A stretch of DNA of 64,000 bases from Aliiglaciecola lipolytica (lineage in GTDB: Bacteria; Pseudomonadota; Gammaproteobacteria; Enterobacterales; Alteromonadaceae), in the NCBI RefSeq assembly GCF_018860635.1, contig NZ_JAHKPT010000025.1, positions 372,086 through 436,085 on the forward strand, read 5' to 3'. The notes under the pieces are model-generated. The model was not told the DNA's origin. It searched no databases and saw only the letters and a list, made by a program, of their open reading frames with translations. This document shows positions 56,800-64,000 of the stretch, piece by piece (within the stretch, counting starts at the first letter, position 1; every line of letters starts with the position of its first letter). The position numbers and the translations under genes were made by a program.

Positions 56800-59700
56800 A
56801 TGTTCCGTTTTTTGTCCTACAGTCTTATCTTGTTGTGTGCCAGTTTTACCTGTAGTGCAATGGAATCTACCGCATTAACAGTCAATCAAGTTGGCCATGC
56901 AGCACTATTGAAGTTGAGTCATGCCGACCAGCCTTTAGAAATTGAAATTTTCGTTAATAATCAATTGATTGAAAAAAAAGATATAGACAGCAAAGATACC
57001 GAGTATTTTAGCCTATTTCAGTTCCCACAAACCGTTACTGAAACCAATAAAATTAGGGTGCTGGTAAATTATACTAAAATTTCTCCTAAAATCAGTTTGA
57101 TAGAATTAGACAATACAGATTATTCTGCGTACCAAAACGTTATCGATATTTTGGCTACTCCTGCACAAACGCAAACTAATCAGCCCTATTCAATTGTTTC
57201 GCAAATAACCAATAGTGACGTAAATAGCGACTTCTCCAGATGGACGCTTCGCCGACTAATGGAAAATGCAAAGCAAGTTAAAAATGGCTCTCTTGGCTTT
57301 ATTACTAGCTTTAATTTAAATCAATTCAGCGCCCAAGACATTATTGCTCAATGCGCAGTTTGGACTTCATCTTTTGAGCCTGAGAGCCAAATAGATGACC
57401 CAGTCAAAACTCAAGTTGCCGCACAATTAGCTGCAACTCTGTATGTTTATTCTAAACATCATGGCCAACTTAGTAATGATCAAACCGCGCTTCTAAACCA
57501 ATCAAAATTTATTCAACATTGTGGAAGCATGTTTGCTGATATCGCCCATTCCCAACAAGCAGGTTTGGATCTGGATGTATACGCTAAAAATTTATATCAA
57601 CAAGTACTCGAAGCACTATCTAAATCTCCTAATTGGCTGACGGCAGACATACTTCATCACCTTTGGTTCTATTACAATTTTGAAGACAAACATAACTTGG
57701 CATTAGAAACCGTTAAAAATGCGATTTCTAAAGCAGAAAATGCCCCTGAATATCGATTTTTAATGGCCGAACTCTATAGTAATGCTTTTTTATCTTCCTA
57801 CCGAGAAGGCGCGTTTGCTCAAGCTCATAATTATTTAAATAAAGGGTTAAACATTATCAGTGATTCTAACAGCCCAGGTATTGCCCCCTTGTTATTTAGT
57901 AAAGGTTTTCTGCTTTTCCAAACAGGTGAATATGACACAGGTTCACGTTACTTTTCCAATACCATAAATCAGGTACAAAACACCTTGCCCAATCAGCAAT
58001 GGGAACTTGCACGTTGTTTGAATTTAGGTCAGCAAGATTTAATGATTGCAAGAGCCGCGGTTATGATAGGGGCGACAAGTCGAGAGGAAGGTGATTTTGA
58101 TGGGGCCAATCAATGGTTAGAGTGCGCCGAGCATTTATTGAAGAACCAACAGGATTATTATCAAATTGTATTACAAGTCGAACTCGCAAAAACGGCAATT
58201 AAACAAAAAGAATTCACTAAAGCCCAAACACACTTAAACAATGTATTTAACGATCCAAGAACACTTCACACCACTCAAATTGATGCAAAAATCCTGAAAT
58301 TCAAAATAGACAATGTGTATTTAGCTAAGCCGATTGATAAAAATAAGCTTCAAGAATTAGCAGCACTATTAGATTACGACAGTTTTTATAACGAAGATAT
58401 TATTGATATTGAAAACAAAACCTACCCCATTAAACAGATCGAAGTATTTACGTTATTAGTCCAAATAAGTCAGCAAGAAAAATCCTTTAAGTGGGTTGAT
58501 ATCTTTGCTGAGAAGGCAATGTCATTAATAGAAAAGAGTCGATTAACCGTAGCCAATCCGCAAGCTTGGAATGCGGCTAGATTTAGTTTTATTAATACCT
58601 ATATTACCTCGTTATTAGATAATGAGCGCATTAAAAATCAACCTCGTCATCACTACGCCAGACTTTTCGAAGTTTTGGAAAAGTACTATTCAGTTGACCC
58701 AAAACAAGAGAGAAACCTGTTTTCTATCGATGAAGTTGCGAGTGAAAATGAGGCGCAAATTCAACTTTTGTACAATATTTGGTTAGCAGAAGAAAAACAG
58801 ATGTTGTTAAGCGACTCATCAAGCGAAAAACTGCGATTAGTTGAAGCAAGAGATGATTATCTAGCTAGAGTATTGAACGAACAAAATCACGATTCGAAAA
58901 TTGCTAATATATCCTTAGATGCATTTCAACAATCGTTGCCATCAGATCAAATGTTGGTTAGATATTTTTCTGATGGACACACCATGTTTTCACTTAACGT
59001 CACACACAACGATATATCGGTTCAAAAAATAGCAAAAGTGGCAGAGATTGCGGAGATGGTAAAAAACTACGTTCACGGCACATATACTTCTAGTAAACCA
59101 TGGTTGAACACACAGTTTCGGGATATTTCTTTACTGCCAGTTGATGTCATTGAACAGCAAAAAATAACTAAAATTTTGATTATTCCCGATGAAAGTTTAC
59201 ATAAGATGCCGTTCTCTATGTGGAATATTGCCACAACAGCAGAAAACTACAAACCATTAGTTGAAACCTCACAATCGGTTTTTATTACATCTGCCACTTC
59301 ATATTTTGAGCAGACATTTTCAACTGACGCTGAGAACTTTGAAATTTCCATTTTTGCAAACCCTGATTTCACTGCACAGGTGAATGACATTACACCTGGA
59401 TCCATATCTGAACGTTTAACATTAGCGGCTTTACCAGGCACGCTTAAAGAAGCAAAGTACGTAGCTAATTTATTTGCTGGTCACCAAATAAATAAAGGCT
59501 TTGCCGAAAATGCGACTAGTCAATTTTTAATGTCTAAAAAAGTTCGTAATTCAAACATTCTGCATATTGGAACACACGGCTATTTCGATAAAAAATTACC
59601 GGATATTGTTGGCGTATTAACCGCTGGAGAGAATATTAAAGGTAATTTAACCCCTGGATTTTTAAGCTTAAATCAATTGCTAAGTAAACCTGTATCTGCT

Positions 59701-60051
59701 GATTTAGTGTTTATTAGCGGCTGCGAAACTATGGTTGGGAAAAATTATAAAGGCTCAGGGATGCGTAGTATTACGCGAGGATTTTTAGCCCAAGGTGCTA
59801 AGACGGTGGTGGGTACTATTTGGGCTATTCAAGATCGACCGACTTCAGAATTCGTGAAACAGTTTTACGCAAACTTAGTGGAATCCGAAGGGGACGCCCC
59901 CAAAGCGCTACAGTTAACCCAATTTAGATTTCACTCTTCGGGCAAATATCGTCATCCAAAATACTGGGCAGGATTTGTACTCACCTCTTCAAATCAAGGC
60001 GACAGTCAGATTTTCGGGCCAGATTTAGCGAATAATTTATTTCCTCAGTAA
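56800..60051 (+). CDS. Exported TPR-CHAT caspase-like protein
   Basis: The 1083-residue product has a signal peptide (MFRFLSYSLILLCASFTCSA), a beta-rich N-terminal part, and a long helical TPR-like region (about residues 300-700). A C-terminal CHAT protease domain follows (about 760-1070). The caspase-type dyad is intact: His926 in ILHIGTHGYF and Cys975 in VFISGCETMVG. CHAT proteases cleave specific partner proteins and occur in cell-death and defence systems. The Met at 56800 is preferred for its signal peptide; a GTG at 56761 would add 13 residues. The ribosome-binding site is weak. Direct link to the upstream sigma/peroxidase genes is inferred from position. Confidence 0.88.
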   Translation: MFRFLSYSLILLCASFTCSAMESTALTVNQVGHAALLKLSHADQPLEIEIFVNNQLIEKKDIDSKDTEYFSLFQFPQTVTETNKIRVLVNYTKISPKISLIELDNTDYSAYQNVIDILATPAQTQTNQPYSIVSQITNSDVNSDFSRWTLRRLMENAKQVKNGSLGFITSFNLNQFSAQDIIAQCAVWTSSFEPESQIDDPVKTQVAAQLAATLYVYSKHHGQLSNDQTALLNQSKFIQHCGSMFADIAHSQQAGLDLDVYAKNLYQQVLEALSKSPNWLTADILHHLWFYYNFEDKHNLALETVKNAISKAENAPEYRFLMAELYSNAFLSSYREGAFAQAHNYLNKGLNIISDSNSPGIAPLLFSKGFLLFQTGEYDTGSRYFSNTINQVQNTLPNQQWELARCLNLGQQDLMIARAAVMIGATSREEGDFDGANQWLECAEHLLKNQQDYYQIVLQVELAKTAIKQKEFTKAQTHLNNVFNDPRTLHTTQIDAKILKFKIDNVYLAKPIDKNKLQELAALLDYDSFYNEDIIDIENKTYPIKQIEVFTLLVQISQQEKSFKWVDIFAEKAMSLIEKSRLTVANPQAWNAARFSFINTYITSLLDNERIKNQPRHHYARLFEVLEKYYSVDPKQERNLFSIDEVASENEAQIQLLYNIWLAEEKQMLLSDSSSEKLRLVEARDDYLARVLNEQNHDSKIANISLDAFQQSLPSDQMLVRYFSDGHTMFSLNVTHNDISVQKIAKVAEIAEMVKNYVHGTYTSSKPWLNTQFRDISLLPVDVIEQQKITKILIIPDESLHKMPFSMWNIATTAENYKPLVETSQSVFITSATSYFEQTFSTDAENFEISIFANPDFTAQVNDITPGSISERLTLAALPGTLKEAKYVANLFAGHQINKGFAENATSQFLMSKKVRNSNILHIGTHGYFDKKLPDIVGVLTAGENIKGNLTPGFLSLNQLLSKPVSADLVFISGCETMVGKNYKGSGMRSITRGFLAQGAKTVVGTIWAIQDRPTSEFVKQFYANLVESEGDAPKALQLTQFRFHSSGKYRHPKYWAGFVLTSSNQGDSQIFGPDLANNLFPQ

Positions 60052-60154
60052 AACGTGTAAAATTATACCCTTAAAAATCACAAAATCTTCGTGTTGCGAC
60101 TAATCTATACACAAACATAACGTGAAAAGTACACGGGGCAGCAGGGGCAAAAGT

Positions 60155-61690
60155 ATGAACGATACATTTTTATTCGCTGATGATATGCCGGAAGAAGAGG
60201 ATTCCTTTGATTATAAATGGAATGTTTTAGTTATTGATGACGAACCTGAAATTCACAACATAACCAAAATCGTACTCAATGATCTAGTCTTTGATGATGG
60301 ACGACTAGCGTTACATAGCGCCTATACTGCAACCGAAGCTAAAAATATAATTTCAAATAGCCAACACGACTTTGCCGTTGCGATAGTGGATGTTGTGATG
60401 GAAACAGTTCATGCCGGTTTAGATTTTGTCAAATGGGTTAGAGAAGATTTAAATAACCATAAGATTCGGCTATTCCTGCGTACAGGACAGCCTGGTGAAG
60501 CCCCAGAAGAAAGTGTTATTCGGGAATACGATATCAATGATTACAAAAATAAGACCGAATTAACCGCGTTGAGATTAAAAACCTCTGTTTATTCTGCACT
60601 ACGTGGTTATAGAGATATCTTAACCATAGAAAAACACCGTATCGGTCTGGAAAAAATCATTGCTGCTTCTTCCGAGTTTATTGAATGTGACACACTTCCT
60701 CAGTTTGGTTCGGCAATATTAAAGCAAGTAGCAGTTGTCTTAGGTATCGAGGAAGAGGCGGTAATTTGTTGCGCGGTTGCCAAAGACGCAAATAATAATT
60801 TGAGTAATGTTCATATACTTGCGTTGAACCAACCGCAACCGGTTCAGATAGAGACCCCGTTGTCATTGAGTAGCGAAGTTAATGCGCGAATCAAACGGGC
60901 ATTGGCGCTCAAACATTCGATTTACGAAGAAGATTATTTTATTGGTTACTTTACCACTAAGCGCAACACAGAAAATGTACTTTACGTTGCTCAAAATAAG
61001 CAATTAGAACCCATGCAACATCGTTTATTGGAGTTTTTCGCCAACAATATTGCCGTAGCTCATGAAAATCTGAAGCTACGCGATGTCATTAAGGACTCTC
61101 AAAAAGAATTGTCTTATATTATTGGCGAAGCGGTTGAAATGCGCAGCAAAGAAACCGGTAGTCACGTTAAACGGGTAGCGCAAACTAGCTACATGCTAGC
61201 AAAGCTATATGGTCTAGATGATTTCGACTCAGAGATGATTAAACTTGCCTCCCCACTTCATGATGTGGGGAAAGTAGGGATTCCTGATTATGTGCTAAAC
61301 AAGCCTGACAAATTAGATAGCCTTGAATGGGAAGTGATGCAAACCCATGCTCAAATCGGGTTTGAAATGTTGGCTAGAACTGATAACCCGATTTTGCAAT
61401 TAGGGGCTACCATAGCAAGACAGCATCATGAAAAGTGGGATGGCACAGGCTACCCGCAAGGTCTTCAAGGTGAAGAGATTGCTATTGCTGGGCGCATAAC
61501 TGCACTTATGGATGTATTTGATGCTTTAGGAAGCAAGCGTTGTTATAAAAAACCATGGGCTAATCAGGAAATTATCGATTTCCTAAAGGAGCAAAGAGGC
61601 AAAGCATTTGAACCTAAACTAGTCGATTTATTATTGACCAATATTAGTCAGTTTAATCAAGTTAGAGAGCAATACCCTGACAAATTTTAG
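60155..61690 (+). CDS. Response regulator c-di-GMP phosphodiesterase (REC-DUF3369-HD-GYP)
   Basis: The 511-residue product has a receiver domain (about residues 20-145, AIVDVVMET with the Asp), a DUF3369 sensor-like domain (about 165-310) and an HD-GYP domain. The metal motif is LHDVGKVGIPD and the signature is HHEKWDGTGYP. It should hydrolyse c-di-GMP when phosphorylated, opposing the three GGDEF proteins in the window. The ATG at 60155 is preceded by AGGGG; the frame is open back to GTG 60122. It is separated from the CHAT gene by about 100 bases and has its own terminator. Confidence 0.92.
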   Translation: MNDTFLFADDMPEEEDSFDYKWNVLVIDDEPEIHNITKIVLNDLVFDDGRLALHSAYTATEAKNIISNSQHDFAVAIVDVVMETVHAGLDFVKWVREDLNNHKIRLFLRTGQPGEAPEESVIREYDINDYKNKTELTALRLKTSVYSALRGYRDILTIEKHRIGLEKIIAASSEFIECDTLPQFGSAILKQVAVVLGIEEEAVICCAVAKDANNNLSNVHILALNQPQPVQIETPLSLSSEVNARIKRALALKHSIYEEDYFIGYFTTKRNTENVLYVAQNKQLEPMQHRLLEFFANNIAVAHENLKLRDVIKDSQKELSYIIGEAVEMRSKETGSHVKRVAQTSYMLAKLYGLDDFDSEMIKLASPLHDVGKVGIPDYVLNKPDKLDSLEWEVMQTHAQIGFEMLARTDNPILQLGATIARQHHEKWDGTGYPQGLQGEEIAIAGRITALMDVFDALGSKRCYKKPWANQEIIDFLKEQRGKAFEPKLVDLLLTNISQFNQVREQYPDKF

Positions 61691-61710
61691 GCCATATTGC
61701 CCACATAAAA

Positions 61711-61744
61711 AAACGCATTTCAAAGTCAATTTTAAAATGCGTTT
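61711..61744. terminator. Bidirectional terminator between the HD-GYP gene and hslU
   Basis: AAACGCATTT (61711-61720) and AAATGCGTTT (61735-61744) form a perfect 10-bp stem with a 14-base loop. The minus-strand copy is followed by a run of seven T, so it terminates hslVU and probably the opposing gene too. Confidence 0.8.
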
Positions 61745-61770
61745 AATGGTTCTTGATTATTAAAATGAAG

Positions 61771-63099
61771 CTACAAGATAAAGCGACTCAAATCTTCATT
61801 ATCAACAAACTTATCTAGATGTTCATTGACGTATTTAGCGTCTACCAGTACGGATTCGTTTTCCATTTCAGATGCATCAAAAGAAATATCTTCCATTAAC
61901 CGCTCCATCACAGTATGCAGACGTCGAGCACCAATATTTTCAGTCCGCTCATTCACTTGCCAAGCGGCTTCAGCGATACGTCTTATACCGTCTTCAGTGA
62001 AGCTAACTGCAACTCCTTCAGTACCCATTAGCGCAATGTACTGCTCAGTGAGCGAGGCATTTGGTTCTGTTAGTATGCGAACGAAGTCTTCCACACTTAA
62101 CGCTGAAAGTTCCACTCGAATTGGCAAACGTCCTTGCAATTCAGGTATTAAATCAGAGGGTTTACTCATCTGGAAAGCACCTGAGGCGACAAACAAGATG
62201 TGGTCCGTTTTAACCATTCCATGTTTAGTCGATACAGTAGACCCCTCAACTAAAGGCAATAGATCCCGTTGCACACCTTCGCGAGAAACATCGGCGCTGC
62301 CAGTGCCTTCTCGTTTACAGATTTTATCGATTTCATCAATAAAAACGATACCGTTTTGCTCAACGTTAAACAGTGCTTTATCTTTCAATTCTTCCTGATT
62401 AACTAATCGCGCAGCTTCTTCTTCAACTAAAAGTTTAAATGCTTCTTTAATTTTTAGTTTCTTTTTCTTCTTTTGAGAACCAGATAAATTCTGAAACATG
62501 CCCTGAAGTTGATTGGTCATTTCTTCCATTCCAGGAGGCGCCATGATCTCTACCCCTACTTGAGGCAAAGCAACATCAATTTCAATTTCTTTATCGTCTA
62601 ATTGACCTTCTCGTAATTTTTTACGGAAAGTTTGACGAGTACCTTTATCTTCAACTTTCTCTTTTTCACCCCACGCATTTTCTGGTGGTGGTAAAAGTGT
62701 ATCAAGAATACGGTCTTCAGCAGCTTCTTCAGCTCGATACTTCACTTTTTCAGTTTCTTGCTCTTTGGTCATCTTAATAGAGATGTCTGCAAGATCTCGA
62801 ATGATGCTTTCTACTTCTTTACCAACATAGCCCACTTCTGTGAACTTGGTTGCTTCTACTTTAATAAAAGGAGCATTGGCCAATTTAGCTAGGCGACGGG
62901 CGATTTCGGTTTTACCAACACCAGTAGGACCAATCATCAAGATATTCTTTGGGGTTACTTCCTGACGTAATTCAGGTTCTAATTGCATACGACGCCAGCG
63001 ATTACGAAGTGCAATTGACACTGCTCGCTTTGCATCTTGCTGACCAATAATGTGCCTGTCCAACTCGTGGACAATTTCTCTTGGGGTCATCTCAGACAT
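61771..63099 (-). CDS. hslU: ATP-dependent protease ATPase subunit HslU
   Basis: The 442-residue product (E. coli 443) is the AAA+ unfoldase of the HslUV protease. It has Walker [14 protein letters not shown], Walker [12 protein letters not shown], the pore motif GYVGKEVE, the long I-domain (about residues 110-240) and the C-terminal [21 protein letters not shown] in family terms. It ends in the HslV-docking tail (EDLSRFIL). It lies 52 bases after hslV in the heat-shock operon. Confidence 0.97.
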   Translation of the reverse strand: MSEMTPREIVHELDRHIIGQQDAKRAVSIALRNRWRRMQLEPELRQEVTPKNILMIGPTGVGKTEIARRLAKLANAPFIKVEATKFTEVGYVGKEVESIIRDLADISIKMTKEQETEKVKYRAEEAAEDRILDTLLPPPENAWGEKEKVEDKGTRQTFRKKLREGQLDDKEIEIDVALPQVGVEIMAPPGMEEMTNQLQGMFQNLSGSQKKKKKLKIKEAFKLLVEEEAARLVNQEELKDKALFNVEQNGIVFIDEIDKICKREGTGSADVSREGVQRDLLPLVEGSTVSTKHGMVKTDHILFVASGAFQMSKPSDLIPELQGRLPIRVELSALSVEDFVRILTEPNASLTEQYIALMGTEGVAVSFTEDGIRRIAEAAWQVNERTENIGARRLHTVMERLMEDISFDASEMENESVLVDAKYVNEHLDKFVDNEDLSRFIL

Positions 63100-63151
63100 A
63101 AAAAACCTTTAAATAGTGTCGCACTGAGCGATTAAATCAGTGCTATTAAAA

Positions 63152-63676
63152 TTAGTAATTCAACGTTTCTATTGTTTGGCTGTGGTTGGTAAACACACAT
63201 ATGTCACCAGCAATCGTCAGACTCTTTTCTGCGATTTCTTGTGCGCTCAACTCTGTATTTGCCAGTAACGCGGTAGCTGCCGCTTGGGCATAGGGACCAC
63301 CTGAACCAATAGCGATGAGATCTTGCTCTGGCTGCACCACATCACCATTACCGGTAATGATAAAAGAAGCGGTATGATCAGCCACGGCCAATAACGCTTC
63401 TAACTTACGTAACATCCTATCGGTTCGCCAATCCTTTGCCAGTTCTACTGCAGCTTTAGTTAAATGCCCTTGATGCATTTCCAATTTACTTTCGAAACGC
63501 TCAAAAAGAGTAAAAGCATCGGCAGTGCCACCAGCAAATCCGGCGATTACTTTGTCGTTGTAGAGTCTACGCACTTTTCGTGCATTGCCTTTCATAACAG
63601 TGTTTCCTAACGAAACCTGCCCGTCACCTGCGATGACGACTTGATTATTGCGGCGTACGGATACAATGGTAGTCAC
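63152..63676 (-). CDS. hslV: ATP-dependent protease peptidase subunit HslV
   Basis: The 174-residue product (E. coli 176) is a proteasome-like Ntn hydrolase. After removal of Met it begins [29 protein letters not shown] in family terms, with Thr1 as nucleophile. It also shows [16 protein letters not shown] and [12 protein letters not shown]. It forms a double hexamer capped by HslU. The start is GTG 63676 with AAGGAG five bases before it. A sigma-32-like promoter lies 66-94 bases upstream. Confidence 0.97.
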   Translation of the reverse strand: MTTIVSVRRNNQVVIAGDGQVSLGNTVMKGNARKVRRLYNDKVIAGFAGGTADAFTLFERFESKLEMHQGHLTKAAVELAKDWRTDRMLRKLEALLAVADHTASFIITGNGDVVQPEQDLIAIGSGGPYAQAAATALLANTELSAQEIAEKSLTIAGDICVFTNHSQTIETLNY

Positions 63677-63741
63677 GTCTGCTCCTTGTTTAGATCAACT
63701 TTATCAACCCACGTTAAATGCGAGTCACGATTCATGGAGTA

Positions 63742-63770
63742 TATGTGGGGAGCGGGAAGGAATTTTCAAG
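63742..63770 (-). promoter_or_regulatory. Heat-shock (sigma-32/RpoH) promoter of hslVU
   Basis: Read on the minus strand, CTTGAAA (63770-63764) is the consensus -35 element. After a 13-base spacer, CCCCACATA (63750-63742) nearly matches the -10 element CCCCATNTA. This gives a leader of about 60 bases before hslV, as expected for hslVU. Confidence 0.82.
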
Positions 63771-63845
63771 CATTAAGGTTTAAGTATCTTAAAAAATGAA
63801 GACGATATAGGTGGATCAGCCCCAAATTTCACGTTTTGGCCTGAA

Positions 63846-64000
63846 GGCCATGCTACAAATGCAAAACAATCTGTAGGCGGGCGCTTTAGCCCCGTGAGAG
63901 ATTTTAAATCCATGTCCTAAAGGCCATGCTACAAATGCAAAACAATCTGTAGGCGGGCGCTTTAGCCCCGTGGGAGATTTTAAATCCATGGCCTAAAGGC
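63846..64000. repeat. 76-bp tandem repeat at the right edge
   Basis: Copy 1 (63846-63921) and copy 2 (63922-63997) differ at only two positions, and a third copy begins at 63998 and is cut by the window. A partial unit (TTGGCCTGAA) precedes copy 1. Each unit contains a GGGC/GCCC dyad (GGCGGGCGCTTTAGCCCC), and the junction forms the palindrome CATGGCCTAAAGGCCATG. It looks like a dispersed intergenic element in tandem rather than a CRISPR, because there are no spacers. The other half of the gap (63677-63845) holds the hslVU promoter and no gene. Confidence 0.85.

Noticed and set aside
53485..60051. Calling the sigma/peroxidase/CHAT block a genomic island or phage-derived
   Set aside because: No integrase, tRNA target, flanking repeats or clear change in base composition is visible around it.
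61826..62398. A 190-residue frame antisense to hslU
   Set aside because: It lies fully within the well-supported hslU gene and has Ser/Ile/Arg-rich shadow composition.
63846..64000. CRISPR array
   Set aside because: The 76-bp units are directly adjacent with no unique spacers, and no cas genes are visible.

Overview
The window is chromosomal DNA of a marine gammaproteobacterium, most likely an Alteromonadales member close to Paraglaciecola/Glaciecola/Aliiglaciecola. I infer this from the moderately AT-rich base composition, the close match of housekeeping proteins (UbiE, HslUV, ProBA, TatABC, TamAB, PrlC, Gor, PldA) to gammaproteobacterial forms, and the abundance of c-di-GMP enzymes. The assignment rests on remembered family sequences, not on a search. 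I saw no rRNA or tRNA genes, CRISPR arrays, phage genes or transposases.

Layout. 1-2 kb: a RimK-type ATP-grasp ligase coupled by TAATG to an aspartoacylase-like zinc hydrolase cut by the window edge. 2-6 kb: an MscS channel, a DUF1439 protein, and a ZntB/CorA plus MgtE metal-transport pair. 6-12 kb: tamA-tamB for outer-membrane assembly. 12-15 kb: proBA with a divergent EctR/CosR-like MarR regulator and a strong dyad between them. 15-25 kb: mostly single genes (DUF2177, hemerythrin, EEP phosphatase, phospholipase A PldA, a membrane/tyrosine-phosphatase/lipid-kinase fusion, an MscS channel, a GGDEF protein with a six-codon leader, an alpha/beta hydrolase). 25-31 kb: a MATE exporter, then small envelope and stress-type proteins (BON, DUF2254, a 57-residue membrane protein, a lipoprotein, DUF1328). 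31-37 kb: tatABC, an unknown exported protein, tatD, a 7TMR-DISM GGDEF protein and hemB, all on the minus strand. 37-40 kb: a glutathionyl-hydroquinone reductase, then acuI with an AcuR-like TetR regulator; the same TAGAC-N5-GTCTA operator lies before both acuI and its regulator. 40-48 kb: ubiE-ubiJ-ubiB, a Tag-like glycosylase, prlC and gor. 48-53 kb: a large hybrid histidine kinase and a PleD-like response regulator.

The most unusual region is 53.5-61.7 kb. An ECF-type sigma factor with an odd hydrophobic C-terminal tail is followed by a one-pass anti-sigma-like protein, a bacterial member of the animal haem peroxidase family, a small unknown protein, and an exported TPR/CHAT caspase-like protein with intact His/Cys. 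The first four genes look like one transcription unit; the CHAT gene follows a hairpin. A REC-DUF3369-HD-GYP response regulator follows. I propose the first five genes as a candidate uncharacterised stress, defence or cell-fate system.

The window ends with hslVU, read leftwards from a near-consensus heat-shock (sigma-32) promoter, and a 76-bp tandem repeat that runs off the right edge. Signalling is dense: three GGDEF proteins, one HD-GYP protein and one multi-domain hybrid kinase. Many convergent gene pairs are separated by long, nearly perfect hairpins.
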